Both the position numbers and the translations under genes were made by a program. The notes beneath the pieces were generated by a model that saw only the letters and a list, made by a program, of their open reading frames with translations, was not told where the DNA came from and ran no database searches. A stretch of 64,000 nucleotides of DNA, from positions 2,988,807 through 3,052,806 of the forward strand of contig NC_091034.1 in assembly GCF_041296385.1 (NCBI RefSeq), written 5' to 3'. This DNA comes from Aphelocoma coerulescens. Taxonomy: Eukaryota; Chordata; Aves; Passeriformes; Corvidae. Shown here piece after piece: positions 36,476 to 49,606 of the stretch. Each line of letters opens with the position of its first letter. Positions within the stretch are counted from its first letter, which is position 1.

Positions 36476-37934
36476 GGGCTCGGGTGCGCGTCGTCCGGGC
36501 TTGCGAGACGAGCGTGGCTGCCACTCTCCTGCCTGCAGAATTCACCTTACAGCCTCAGGAAGGAGGACGACGCGCCACAGTTACTTGTGCTGCTGCTGCT
36601 GCCTAGTCCTCTTGCAGAGCTCTGTGGAGGCAAATGCACTTCCCTTCCGTCTCCGAGTTTCGGAGAACACGATGGTAGGGTGCAGCGGAGCAGGGAAGTA
36701 CAGAAGTGCACCGCTGAGATTGCTGTTGCTTACGTGCAGAAGGCGAAGGTGCAAGCCAGCACTGGCTTTTGCTTCTAGAGCCGTTCTCCAGGAGAGCAGC
36801 TGCTGGAGGTTGACAGCGGTAGCTGCGAGGCTGAAAAACAAGGCAGGACGTCGGGCTTAGAAGAAAGGCACAGGGGCCACAGTGTGATGTGCGCTTTTGG
36901 AAGGCTGCTCGGAGAAGGGGCACTTTCGGAGAGCTTTCTGCTTTGACCTGTGCTCCTGGCCGAGCTCTAGCTGCTGGGACTCTGAAAGGCTGAATGACTA
37001 GGAAAGTGCTTGTGTCCACGCTGTGGATTGAGCACGATCCTTTTTGCAGCAGCGAGAACACACTCGGCCCACTGGGCTCGTGAACGAGCGTTTACCAGAC
37101 TTCTGCAATTCGGTGCACTGCACACACAAGCCCGGTGCTCCCCGGTTTCTTTCTCCGCCTGCCGTTGTCTGGACAGAAGAGAAGCCCAGCCACGGCATCC
37201 TACTCGGCCGCTTTTCGGCGTGTGCACTGCCCGCATACACACGGGTGCTGTGCTCGGCTTTCCCTCGGCTCCAGGCACAAGGGTGCTTTCTCAGTTTTGC
37301 AGCGTCCCCGGTTCCCCACGTTGCCCTCGCTCAGCGAAACGTGCCGGGGGAGAAGCACTTGCTGGATGAGTCTTTCCGTGTGCAAGACTTTGAACGCAGC
37401 ACCACAATCTGGGCCACGAGGAAGCCTTGATGAAGAAGGTGGTTTTGTCCTGGCACCTCTCTCCAGTGCGAGATGCCTGCCGAAGCTCTTTGCCTCTTGC
37501 GAGAGTGCGGTGGGCAGCGGGGTAAACTGGAGCCGAGAAGGACCGGGCAGACAGCACCGCCATCCGACAGGTGCTTTGCAGGTTGTGCCGGGGAAAGCGG
37601 ACTGGCCCTGGCTGGAAGGCGCTGCAGCTAGGCGCTCCCCCAAGTGTCGGAGGCAAAGGCCGCGTGAGCTTGCCGTCCCCGGCACGGCTCTCTGTGCGAG
37701 ACGTAGCCCAGAAGCTTTCCCTTTCCATTCAGAGCACCAGAGAGGCAGAATGCAGTGGTACGTATTGCTCAGGAGGAAAGGGGCACGGCCCGGCCGCGTT
37801 CGGGCAGAAGCAGCGCGCTGGAGCGCTTCGCTGCCGGCACAGAGTTCCGGGCGAGAGGCAGACGACCGGTCCGCCTCCGGGAGAACGAAGGTACGGCGTG
37901 CTCGAAAAGGCGAGGAACGAAGCCGCGGAGCACC
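36476..37934 (+). repeat. Satellite unit 26, subtype TA
   Basis: T at 37101, A at 37353. No private change seen. Confidence 0.95.
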
Positions 37935-39393
37935 GGGCTCGGGTGCGCGTCGTCCGGGCTTGCGAGACGAGCGTGGCTGCCACTCTCCTGCCTGCAGAAT
38001 TCACCTTACAGCCTCAGGAAGGAGGACGACGCGCCACAGTTACTTGTGCTGCTGCTGCTGCCTAGTCCTCTTGCAGAGCTCTGTGGAGGCAAATGCACTT
38101 CCCTTCCGTCTCCGAGTTTCGGAGAACACGATGGTAGGGTGCAGCGGAGCAGGGAAGTACAGAAGTGCACCGCTGAGATTGCTGTTGCTTACGTGCAGAA
38201 GGCGAAGGTGCAAGCCAGCACTGGCTTTTGCTTCTAGAGCCGTTCTCCAGGAGAGCAGCTGCTGGAGGTTGACAGCGGTAGCTGCGAGGCTGAAAAACAA
38301 GGCAGGACGTCGGGCTTAGAAGAAAGGCACAGGGGCCACAGTGTGATGTGCGCTTTTGGAAGGCTGCTCGGAGAAGGGGCACTTTCGGAGGGCTTTCTGC
38401 TTTGACCTGTGCTCCTGGCCGAGCTCTAGCTGCTGGGACTCTGAAAGGCTGAATGACTAGGAAAGTGCTTGTGTCCACGCTGTGGATTGAGCACGATCCT
38501 TTTTGCAGCAGCGAGAACACACTCGGCCCACTGGGCTCGTGAACGAGCGTTTACCAGACTTCTGCAATTCGGTGCACTGCACACACAAGCCCGGTGCTCC
38601 CCGGTTTCTTTCTCCGCCTGCCGTTGTCTGGACAGAAGAGAAGCCCAGCCACGGCATCCTACTCGGCCGCTTTTCGGCGTGTGCACTGCCCGCATACACA
38701 CGGGTGCTGTGCTCGGCTTTCCCTCGGCTCCAGGCACAAGGGTGCTTTCTCAGTTTTGCAGCGTCCCCGGTTCCCCACGTTGCCCTCGCTCAGCGAAACG
38801 TGCCGGGGGAGAAGCACTTGCTGGATGAGTCTTTCCGTGTGCAAGACTTTGAACGCAGCACCACAATCTGGGCCACGAGGAAGCCTTGATGAAGAAGGTG
38901 GTTTTGTCCTGGCACCTCTCTCCAGTGCGAGATGCCTGCCGAAGCTCTTTGCCTCTTGCGAGAGTGCGGTGGGCAGCGGGGTAAACTGGAGCCGAGAAGG
39001 ACCGGGCAGACAGCACCGCCATCCGACAGGTGCTTTGCAGGTTGTGCCGGGGAAAGCGGACTGGCCCTGGCTGGAAGGCGCTGCAGCTAGGCGCTCCCCC
39101 AAGTGTCGGAGGCAAAGGCCGCGTGAGCTTGCCGTCCCCGGCACGGCTCTCTGTGCGAGACGTAGCCCAGAAGCTTTCCCTTTCCATTCAGAGCACCAGA
39201 GAGGCAGAATGCAGTGGTACGTATTGCTCAGGAGGAAAGGGGCACGGCCCGGCCGCGTTCGGGCAGAAGCAGCGCGCTGGAGCGCTTCGCTGCCGGCACA
39301 GAGTTCCGGGCGAGAGGCAGACGACCGGTCCGCCTCCGGGAGAACGAAGGTACGGCGTGCTCGAAAAGGCGAGGAACGAAGCCGCGGAGCACC
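37935..39393 (+). repeat. Satellite unit 27, subtype TA, one private substitution
   Basis: T at 38560, A at 38812. A to G at 38391 (offset 457) is a non-CpG transition that alters one of three copies of the heptamer TCGGAGA in the unit (offsets 185, 434 and 451). Confidence 0.95.
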
Positions 39394-40852
39394 GGGCTCG
39401 GGTGCGCGTCGTCCGGGCTTGCGAGACGAGCGTGGCTGCCACTCTCCTGCCTGCAGAATTCACCTTACAGCCTCAGGAAGGAGGACGACGCGCCACAGTT
39501 ACTTGTGCTGCTGCTGCTGCCTAGTCCTCTTGCAGAGCTCTGTGGAGGCAAATGCACTTCCCTTCCGTCTCCGAGTTTCGGAGAACACGATGGTAGGGTG
39601 CAGCGGAGCAGGGAAGTACAGAAGTGCACCGCTGAGATTGCTGTTGCTTACGTGCAGAAGGCGAAGGTGCAAGCCAGCACTGGCTTTTGCTTCTAGAGCC
39701 GTTCTCCAGGAGAGCAGCTGCTGGAGGTTGACAGCGGTAGCTGCGAGGCTGAAAAACAAGGCAGGACGTCGGGCTTAGAAGAAAGGCACAGGGGCCACAG
39801 TGTGATGTGCGCTTTTGGAAGGCTGCTCGGAGAAGGGGCACTTTCGGAGAGCTTTCTGCTTTGACCTGTGCTCCTGGCCGAGCTCTAGCTGCTGGGACTC
39901 TGAAAGGCTGAATGACTAGGAAAGTGCTTGTGTCCACGCTGTGGATTGAGCACGATCCTTTTTGCAGCAGCGAGAACACACTCGGCCCACTGGGCTCGTG
40001 AACGAGCGTTTACCAGACTTCTGCAATTCGGTGCACTGCACACACAAGCCCGGTGCTCCCCGGTTTCTTTCTCCGCCTGCCGTTGTCTGGACAGAAGAGA
40101 AGCCCAGCCACGGCATCCTACTCGGCCGCTTTTCGGCGTGTGCACTGCCCGCATACACACGGGTGCTGTGCTCGGCTTTCCCTCGGCTCCAGGCACAAGG
40201 GTGCTTTCTCAGTTTTGCAGCGTCCCCGGTTCCCCACGTTGCCCTCGCTCAGCGAAACGTGCCGGGGGAGAAGCACTTGCTGGATGAGTCTTTCCGTGTG
40301 CAAGACTTTGAACGCAGCACCACAATCTGGGCCACGAGGAAGCCTTGATGAAGAAGGTGGTTTTGTCCTGGCACCTCTCTCCAGTGCGAGATGCCTGCCG
40401 AAGCTCTTTGCCTCTTGCGAGAGTGCGGTGGGCAGCGGGGTAAACTGGAGCCGAGAAGGACCGGGCAGACAGCACCGCCATCCGACAGGTGCTTTGCAGG
40501 TTGTGCCGGGGAAAGCGGACTGGCCCTGGCTGGAAGGCGCTGCAGCTAGGCGCTCCCCCAAGTGTCGGAGGCAAAGGCCGCGTGAGCTTGCCGTCCCCGG
40601 CACGGCTCTCTGTGCGAGACGTAGCCCAGAAGCTTTCCCTTTCCATTCAGAGCACCAGAGAGGCAGAATGCAGTGGTACGTATTGCTCAGGAGGAAAGGG
40701 GCACGGCCCGGCCGCGTTCGGGCAGAAGCAGCGCGCTGGAGCGCTTCGCTGCCGGCACAGAGTTCCGGGCGAGAGGCAGACGACCGGTCCGCCTCCGGGA
40801 GAACGAAGGTACGGCGTGCTCGAAAAGGCGAGGAACGAAGCCGCGGAGCACC
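39394..40852 (+). repeat. Satellite unit 28, subtype TA
   Basis: T at 40019, A at 40271. Last unit of the six-unit TA run. Confidence 0.95.
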
Positions 40853-42311
40853 GGGCTCGGGTGCGCGTCGTCCGGGCTTGCGAGACGAGCGTGGCTGCCA
40901 CTCTCCTGCCTGCAGAATTCACCTTACAGCCTCAGGAAGGAGGACGACGCGCCACAGTTACTTGTGCTGCTGCTGCTGCCTAGTCCTCTTGCAGAGCTCT
41001 GTGGAGGCAAATGCACTTCCCTTCCGTCTCCGAGTTTCGGAGAACACGATGGTAGGGTGCAGCGGAGCAGGGAAGTACAGAAGTGCACCGCTGAGATTGC
41101 TGTTGCTTACGTGCAGAAGGCGAAGGTGCAAGCCAGCACTGGCTTTTGCTTCTAGAGCCGTTCTCCAGGAGAGCAGCTGCTGGAGGTTGACAGCGGTAGC
41201 TGCGAGGCTGAAAAACAAGGCAGGACGTCGGGCTTAGAAGAAAGGCACAGGGGCCACAGTGTGATGTGCGCTTTTGGAAGGCTGCTCGGAGAAGGGGCAC
41301 TTTCGGAGAGCTTTCTGCTTTGACCTGTGCTCCTGGCCGAGCTCTAGCTGCTGGGACTCTGAAAGGCTGAATGACTAGGAAAGTGCTTGTGTCCACGCTG
41401 TGGATTGAGCACGATCCTTTTTGCAGCAGCGAGAACACACTCGGCCCACTGGGCTCGTGAACGAGCGTTTACCAGACTTCTGCAATTCGGTGCACTGCAC
41501 ACACAAGCCCGGTGCTCCCCGGTTTCTTTCTCCGCCTGCCGTTGTCTGGACAGAAGAGAAGCCCAGCCACGGCATCCTACTCGGCCGCTTTTCGGCGTGT
41601 GCACTGCCCGCATACACACGGGTGCTGTGCTCGGCTTTCCCTCGGCTCCAGGCACAAGGGTGCTTTCTCAGTTTTGCAGCGTCCCCGGTTCCCCACGTTG
41701 CCCTCGCTCAGCGAAACGTGCCGGGGGAGCAGCACTTGCTGGATGAGTCTTTCCGTGTGCAAGACTTTGAACGCAGCACCACAATCTGGGCCACGAGGAA
41801 GCCTTGATGAAGAAGGTGGTTTTGTCCTGGCACCTCTCTCCAGTGCGAGATGCCTGCCGAAGCTCTTTGCCTCTTGCGAGAGTGCGGTGGGCAGCGGGGT
41901 AAACTGGAGCCGAGAAGGACCGGGCAGACAGCACCGCCATCCGACAGGTGCTTTGCAGGTTGTGCCGGGGAAAGCGGACTGGCCCTGGCTGGAAGGCGCT
42001 GCAGCTAGGCGCTCCCCCAAGTGTCGGAGGCAAAGGCCGCGTGAGCTTGCCGTCCCCGGCACGGCTCTCTGTGCGAGACGTAGCCCAGAAGCTTTCCCTT
42101 TCCATTCAGAGCACCAGAGAGGCAGAATGCAGTGGTACGTATTGCTCAGGAGGAAAGGGGCACGGCCCGGCCGCGTTCGGGCAGAAGCAGCGCGCTGGAG
42201 CGCTTCGCTGCCGGCACAGAGTTCCGGGCGAGAGGCAGACGACCGGTCCGCCTCCGGGAGAACGAAGGTACGGCGTGCTCGAAAAGGCGAGGAACGAAGC
42301 CGCGGAGCACC
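40853..42311 (+). repeat. Satellite unit 29, subtype TC
   Basis: T at 41478, C at 41730. No private change seen. Confidence 0.95.
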
Positions 42312-43770
42312 GGGCTCGGGTGCGCGTCGTCCGGGCTTGCGAGACGAGCGTGGCTGCCACTCTCCTGCCTGCAGAATTCACCTTACAGCCTCAGGAAGGA
42401 GGACGACGCGCCACAGTTACTTGTGCTGCTGCTGCTGCCTAGTCCTCTTGCAGAGCTCTGTGGAGGCAAATGCACTTCCCTTCCGTCTCCGAGTTTCGGA
42501 GAACACGATGGTAGGGTGCAGCGGAGCAGGGAAGTACAGAAGTGCACCGCTGAGATTGCTGTTGCTTACGTGCAGAAGGCGAAGGTGCAAGCCAGCACTG
42601 GCTTTTGCTTCTAGAGCCGTTCTCCAGGAGAGCAGCTGCTGGAGGTTGACAGCGGTAGCTGCGAGGCTGAAAAACAAGGCAGGACGTCGGGCTTAGAAGA
42701 AAGGCACAGGGGCCACAGTGTGATGTGCGCTTTTGGAAGGCTGCTCGGAGAAGGGGCACTTTCGGAGAGCTTTCTGCTTTGACCTGTGCTCCTGGCCGAG
42801 CTCTAGCTGCTGGGACTCTGAAAGGCTGAATGACTAGGAAAGTGCTTGTGTCCACGCTGTGGATTGAGCACGATCCTTTTTGCAGCAGCGAGAACACACT
42901 CGGCCCACTGGGCTCGTGAACGAGCGTTTACCAGACTTCTGCAATTCGGTGCACTGCACACACAAGCCCGGTGCTCCCCGGTTTCTTTCTCCGCCTGCCG
43001 TTGTCTGGACAGAAGAGAAGCCCAGCCACGGCATCCTACTCGGCCGCTTTTCGGCGTGTGCACTGCCCGCATACACACGGGTGCTGTGCTCGGCTTTCCC
43101 TCGGCTCCAGGCACAAGGGTGCTTTCTCAGTTTTGCAGCGTCCCCGGTTCCCCACGTTGCCCTCGCTCAGCGAAACGTGCCGGGGGAGCAGCACTTGCTG
43201 GATGAGTCTTTCCGTGTGCAAGACTTTGAACGCAGCACCACAATCTGGGCCACGAGGAAGCCTTGATGAAGAAGGTGGTTTTGTCCTGGCACCTCTCTCC
43301 AGTGCGAGATGCCTGCCGAAGCTCTTTGCCTCTTGCGAGAGTGCGGTGGGCAGCGGGGTAAACTGGAGCCGAGAAGGACCGGGCAGACAGCACCGCCATC
43401 CGACAGGTGCTTTGCAGGTTGTGCCGGGGAAAGCGGACTGGCCCTGGCTGGAAGGCGCTGCAGCTAGGCGCTCCCCCAAGTGTCGGAGGCAAAGGCCGCG
43501 TGAGCTTGCCGTCCCCGGCACGGCTCTCTGTGCGAGACGTAGCCCAGAAGCTTTCCCTTTCCATTCAGAGCACCAGAGAGGCAGAATGCAGTGGTACGTA
43601 TTGCTCAGGAGGAAAGGGGCACGGCCCGGCCGCGTTCGGGCAGAAGCAGCGCGCTGGAGCGCTTCGCTGCCGGCACAGAGTTCCGGGCGAGAGGCAGACG
43701 ACCGGTCCGCCTCCGGGAGAACGAAGGTACGGCGTGCTCGAAAAGGCGAGGAACGAAGCCGCGGAGCACC
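42312..43770 (+). repeat. Satellite unit 30, subtype TC
   Basis: T at 42937, C at 43189. No private change seen. Confidence 0.95.
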
Positions 43771-45229
43771 GGGCTCGGGTGCGCGTCGTCCGGGCTTGCG
43801 AGACGAGCGTGGCTGCCACTCTCCTGCCTGCAGAATTCACCTTACAGCCTCAGGAAGGAGGACGACGCGCCACAGTTACTTGTGCTGCTGCTGCTGCCTA
43901 GTCCTCTTGCAGAGCTCTGTGGAGGCAAATGCACTTCCCTTCCGTCTCCGAGTTTCGGAGAACACGATGGTAGGGTGCAGCGGAGCAGGGAAGTACAGAA
44001 GTGCACCGCTGAGATTGCTGTTGCTTACGTGCAGAAGGCGAAGGTGCAAGCCAGCACTGGCTTTTGCTTCTAGAGCCGTTCTCCAGGAGAGCAGCTGCTG
44101 GAGGTTGACAGCGGTAGCTGCGAGGCTGAAAAACAAGGCAGGACGTCGGGCTTAGAAGAAAGGCACAGGGGCCACAGTGTGATGTGCGCTTTTGGAAGGC
44201 TGCTCGGAGAAGGGGCACTTTCGGAGAGCTTTCTGCTTTGACCTGTGCTCCTGGCCGAGCTCTAGCTGCTGGGACTCTGAAAGGCTGAATGACTAGGAAA
44301 GTGCTTGTGTCCACGCTGTGGATTGAGCACGATCCTTTTTGCAGCAGCGAGAACACACTCGGCCCACTGGGCTCGTGAACGAGCGTTTACCAGACGTCTG
44401 CAATTCGGTGCACTGCACACACAAGCCCGGTGCTCCCCGGTTTCTTTCTCCGCCTGCCGTTGTCTGGACAGAAGAGAAGCCCAGCCACGGCATCCTACTC
44501 GGCCGCTTTTCGGCGTGTGCACTGCCCGCATACACACGGGTGCTGTGCTCGGCTTTCCCTCGGCTCCAGGCACAAGGGTGCTTTCTCAGTTTTGCAGCGT
44601 CCCCGGTTCCCCACGTTGCCCTCGCTCAGCGAAACGTGCCGGGGGAGAAGCACTTGCTGGATGAGTCTTTCCGTGTGCAAGACTTTGAACGCAGCACCAC
44701 AATCTGGGCCACGAGGAAGCCTTGATGAAGAAGGTGGTTTTGTCCTGGCACCTCTCTCCAGTGCGAGATGCCTGCCGAAGCTCTTTGCCTCTTGCGAGAG
44801 TGCGGTGGGCAGCGGGGTAAACTGGAGCCGAGAAGGACCGGGCAGACAGCACCGCCATCCGACAGGTGCTTTGCAGGTTGTGCCGGGGAAAGCGGACTGG
44901 CCCTGGCTGGAAGGCGCTGCAGCTAGGCGCTCCCCCAAGTGTCGGAGGCAAAGGCCGCGTGAGCTTGCCGTCCCCGGCACGGCTCTCTGTGCGAGACGTA
45001 GCCCAGAAGCTTTCCCTTTCCATTCAGAGCACCAGAGAGGCAGAATGCAGTGGTACGTATTGCTCAGGAGGAAAGGGGCACGGCCCGGCCGCGTTCGGGC
45101 AGAAGCAGCGCGCTGGAGCGCTTCGCTGCCGGCACAGAGTTCCGGGCGAGAGGCAGACGACCGGTCCGCCTCCGGGAGAACGAAGGTACGGCGTGCTCGA
45201 AAAGGCGAGGAACGAAGCCGCGGAGCACC
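43771..45229 (+). repeat. Satellite unit 31, subtype GA
   Basis: G at 44396, A at 44648. Opens the second GA-TC alternating run. Confidence 0.95.
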
Positions 45230-46688
45230 GGGCTCGGGTGCGCGTCGTCCGGGCTTGCGAGACGAGCGTGGCTGCCACTCTCCTGCCTGCAGAATTCACC
45301 TTACAGCCTCAGGAAGGAGGACGACGCGCCACAGTTACTTGTGCTGCTGCTGCTGCCTAGTCCTCTTGCAGAGCTCTGTGGAGGCAAATGCACTTCCCTT
45401 CCGTCTCCGAGTTTCGGAGAACACGATGGTAGGGTGCAGCGGAGCAGGGAAGTACAGAAGTGCACCGCTGAGATTGCTGTTGCTTACGTGCAGAAGGCGA
45501 AGGTGCAAGCCAGCACTGGCTTTTGCTTCTAGAGCCGTTCTCCAGGAGAGCAGCTGCTGGAGGTTGACAGCGGTAGCTGCGAGGCTGAAAAACAAGGCAG
45601 GACGTCGGGCTTAGAAGAAAGGCACAGGGGCCACAGTGTGATGTGCGCTTTTGGAAGGCTGCTCGGAGAAGGGGCACTTTCGGAGAGCTTTCTGCTTTGA
45701 CCTGTGCTCCTGGCCGAGCTCTAGCTGCTGGGACTCTGAAAGGCTGAATGACTAGGAAAGTGCTTGTGTCCACGCTGTGGATTGAGCACGATCCTTTTTG
45801 CAGCAGCGAGAACACACTCGGCCCACTGGGCTCGTGAACGAGCGTTTACCAGACTTCTGCAATTCGGTGCACTGCACACACAAGCCCGGTGCTCCCCGGT
45901 TTCTTTCTCCGCCTGCCGTTGTCTGGACAGAAGAGAAGCCCAGCCACGGCATCCTACTCGGCCGCTTTTCGGCGTGTGCACTGCCCGCATACACACGGGT
46001 GCTGTGCTCGGCTTTCCCTCGGCTCCAGGCACAAGGGTGCTTTCTCAGTTTTGCAGCGTCCCCGGTTCCCCACGTTGCCCTCGCTCAGCGAAACGTGCCG
46101 GGGGAGCAGCACTTGCTGGATGAGTCTTTCCGTGTGCAAGACTTTGAACGCAGCACCACAATCTGGGCCACGAGGAAGCCTTGATGAAGAAGGTGGTTTT
46201 GTCCTGGCACCTCTCTCCAGTGCGAGATGCCTGCCGAAGCTCTTTGCCTCTTGCGAGAGTGCGGTGGGCAGCGGGGTAAACTGGAGCCGAGAAGGACCGG
46301 GCAGACAGCACCGCCATCCGACAGGTGCTTTGCAGGTTGTGCCGGGGAAAGCGGACTGGCCCTGGCTGGAAGGCGCTGCAGCTAGGCGCTCCCCCAAGTG
46401 TCGGAGGCAAAGGCCGCGTGAGCTTGCCGTCCCCGGCACGGCTCTCTGTGCGAGACGTAGCCCAGAAGCTTTCCCTTTCCATTCAGAGCACCAGAGAGGC
46501 AGAATGCAGTGGTACGTATTGCTCAGGAGGAAAGGGGCACGGCCCGGCCGCGTTCGGGCAGAAGCAGCGCGCTGGAGCGCTTCGCTGCCGGCACAGAGTT
46601 CCGGGCGAGAGGCAGACGACCGGTCCGCCTCCGGGAGAACGAAGGTACGGCGTGCTCGAAAAGGCGAGGAACGAAGCCGCGGAGCACC
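45230..46688 (+). repeat. Satellite unit 32, subtype TC
   Basis: T at 45855, C at 46107. No private change seen. Confidence 0.95.
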
Positions 46689-48147
46689 GGGCTCGGGTGC
46701 GCGTCGTCCGGGCTTGCGAGACGAGCGTGGCTGCCACTCTCCTGCCTGCAGAATTCACCTTACAGCCTCAGGAAGGAGGACGACGCGCCACAGTTACTTG
46801 TGCTGCTGCTGCTGCCTAGTCCTCTTGCAGAGCTCTGTGGAGGCAAATGCACTTCCCTTCCGTCTCCGAGTTTCGGAGAACACGATGGTAGGGTGCAGCG
46901 GAGCAGGGAAGTACAGAAGTGCACCGCTGAGATTGCTGTTGCTTACGTGCAGAAGGCGAAGGTGCAAGCCAGCACTGGCTTTTGCTTCTAGAGCCGTTCT
47001 CCAGGAGAGCAGCTGCTGGAGGTTGACAGCGGTAGCTGCGAGGCTGAAAAACAAGGCAGGACGTCGGGCTTAGAAGAAAGGCACAGGGGCCACAGTGTGA
47101 TGTGCGCTTTTGGAAGGCTGCTCGGAGAAGGGGCACTTTCGGAGAGCTTTCTGCTTTGACCTGTGCTCCTGGCCGAGCTCTAGCTGCTGGGACTCTGAAA
47201 GGCTGAATGACTAGGAAAGTGCTTGTGTCCACGCTGTGGATTGAGCACGATCCTTTTTGCAGCAGCGAGAACACACTCGGCCCACTGGGCTCGTGAACGA
47301 GCGTTTACCAGACGTCTGCAATTCGGTGCACTGCACACACAAGCCCGGTGCTCCCCGGTTTCTTTCTCCGCCTGCCGTTGTCTGGACAGAAGAGAAGCCC
47401 AGCCACGGCATCCTACTCGGCCGCTTTTCGGCGTGTGCACTGCCCGCATACACACGGGTGCTGTGCTCGGCTTTCCCTCGGCTCCAGGCACAAGGGTGCT
47501 TTCTCAGTTTTGCAGCGTCCCCGGTTCCCCACGTTGCCCTCGCTCAGCGAAACGTGCCGGGGGAGAAGCACTTGCTGGATGAGTCTTTCCGTGTGCAAGA
47601 CTTTGAACGCAGCACCACAATCTGGGCCACGAGGAAGCCTTGATGAAGAAGGTGGTTTTGTCCTGGCACCTCTCTCCAGTGCGAGATGCCTGCCGAAGCT
47701 CTTTGCCTCTTGCGAGAGTGCGGTGGGCAGCGGGGTAAACTGGAGCCGAGAAGGACCGGGCAGACAGCACCGCCATCCGACAGGTGCTTTGCAGGTTGTG
47801 CCGGGGAAAGCGGACTGGCCCTGGCTGGAAGGCGCTGCAGCTAGGCGCTCCCCCAAGTGTCGGAGGCAAAGGCCGCGTGAGCTTGCCGTCCCCGGCACGG
47901 CTCTCTGTGCGAGACGTAGCCCAGAAGCTTTCCCTTTCCATTCAGAGCACCAGAGAGGCAGAATGCAGTGGTACGTATTGCTCAGGAGGAAAGGGGCACG
48001 GCCCGGCCGCGTTCGGGCAGAAGCAGCGCGCTGGAGCGCTTCGCTGCCGGCACAGAGTTCCGGGCGAGAGGCAGACGACCGGTCCGCCTCCGGGAGAACG
48101 AAGGTACGGCGTGCTCGAAAAGGCGAGGAACGAAGCCGCGGAGCACC
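46689..48147 (+). repeat. Satellite unit 33, subtype GA
   Basis: G at 47314, A at 47566. No private change seen. Confidence 0.95.
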
Positions 48148-49606
48148 GGGCTCGGGTGCGCGTCGTCCGGGCTTGCGAGACGAGCGTGGCTGCCACTCTC
48201 CTGCCTGCAGAATTCACCTTACAGCCTCAGGAAGGAGGACGACGCGCCACAGTTACTTGTGCTGCTGCTGCTGCCTAGTCCTCTTGCAGAGCTCTGTGGA
48301 GGCAAATGCACTTCCCTTCCGTCTCCGAGTTTCGGAGAACACGATGGTAGGGTGCAGCGGAGCAGGGAAGTACAGAAGTGCACCGCTGAGATTGCTGTTG
48401 CTTACGTGCAGAAGGCGAAGGTGCAAGCCAGCACTGGCTTTTGCTTCTAGAGCCGTTCTCCAGGAGAGCAGCTGCTGGAGGTTGACAGCGGTAGCTGCGA
48501 GGCTGAAAAACAAGGCAGGACGTCGGGCTTAGAAGAAAGGCACAGGGGCCACAGTGTGATGTGCGCTTTTGGAAGGCTGCTCGGAGAAGGGGCACTTTCG
48601 GAGAGCTTTCTGCTTTGACCTGTGCTCCTGGCCGAGCTCTAGCTGCTGGGACTCTGAAAGGCTGAATGACTAGGAAAGTGCTTGTGTCCACGCTGTGGAT
48701 TGAGCACGATCCTTTTTGCAGCAGCGAGAACACACTCGGCCCACTGGGCTCGTGAACGAGCGTTTACCAGACTTCTGCAATTCGGTGCACTGCACACACA
48801 AGCCCGGTGCTCCCCGGTTTCTTTCTCCGCCTGCCGTTGTCTGGACAGAAGAGAAGCCCAGCCACGGCATCCTACTCGGCCGCTTTTCGGCGTGTGCACT
48901 GCCCGCATACACACGGGTGCTGTGCTCGGCTTTCCCTCGGCTCCAGGCACAAGGGTGCTTTCTCAGTTTTGCAGCGTCCCCGGTTCCCCACGTTGCCCTC
49001 GCTCAGCGAAACGTGCCGGGGGAGCAGCACTTGCTGGATGAGTCTTTCCGTGTGCAAGACTTTGAACGCAGCACCACAATCTGGGCCACGAGGAAGCCTT
49101 GATGAAGAAGGTGGTTTTGTCCTGGCACCTCTCTCCAGTGCGAGATGCCTGCCGAAGCTCTTTGCCTCTTGCGAGAGTGCGGTGGGCAGCGGGGTAAACT
49201 GGAGCCGAGAAGGACCGGGCAGACAGCACCGCCATCCGACAGGTGCTTTGCAGGTTGTGCCGGGGAAAGCGGACTGGCCCTGGCTGGAAGGCGCTGCAGC
49301 TAGGCGCTCCCCCAAGTGTCGGAGGCAAAGGCCGCGTGAGCTTGCCGTCCCCGGCACGGCTCTCTGTGCGAGACGTAGCCCAGAAGCTTTCCCTTTCCAT
49401 TCAGAGCACCAGAGAGGCAGAATGCAGTGGTACGTATTGCTCAGGAGGAAAGGGGCACGGCCCGGCCGCGTTCGGGCAGAAGCAGCGCGCTGGAGCGCTT
49501 CGCTGCCGGCACAGAGTTCCGGGCGAGAGGCAGACGACCGGTCCGCCTCCGGGAGAACGAAGGTACGGCGTGCTCGAAAAGGCGAGGAACGAAGCCGCGG
49601 AGCACC
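48148..49606 (+). repeat. Satellite unit 34, subtype TC
   Basis: T at 48773, C at 49025. No private change seen. Confidence 0.95.

Larger units (their letters stand above)
32099..40852. repeat. Homogeneous run of six TA units
   Basis: Units 23 to 28 all carry T at offset 626 and A at offset 878. This is the longest single-subtype run in the window. Elsewhere TA units are isolated. The run fits a local amplification or a conversion tract, with only two changes seen inside it (33415 and 38391). Confidence 0.7.
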
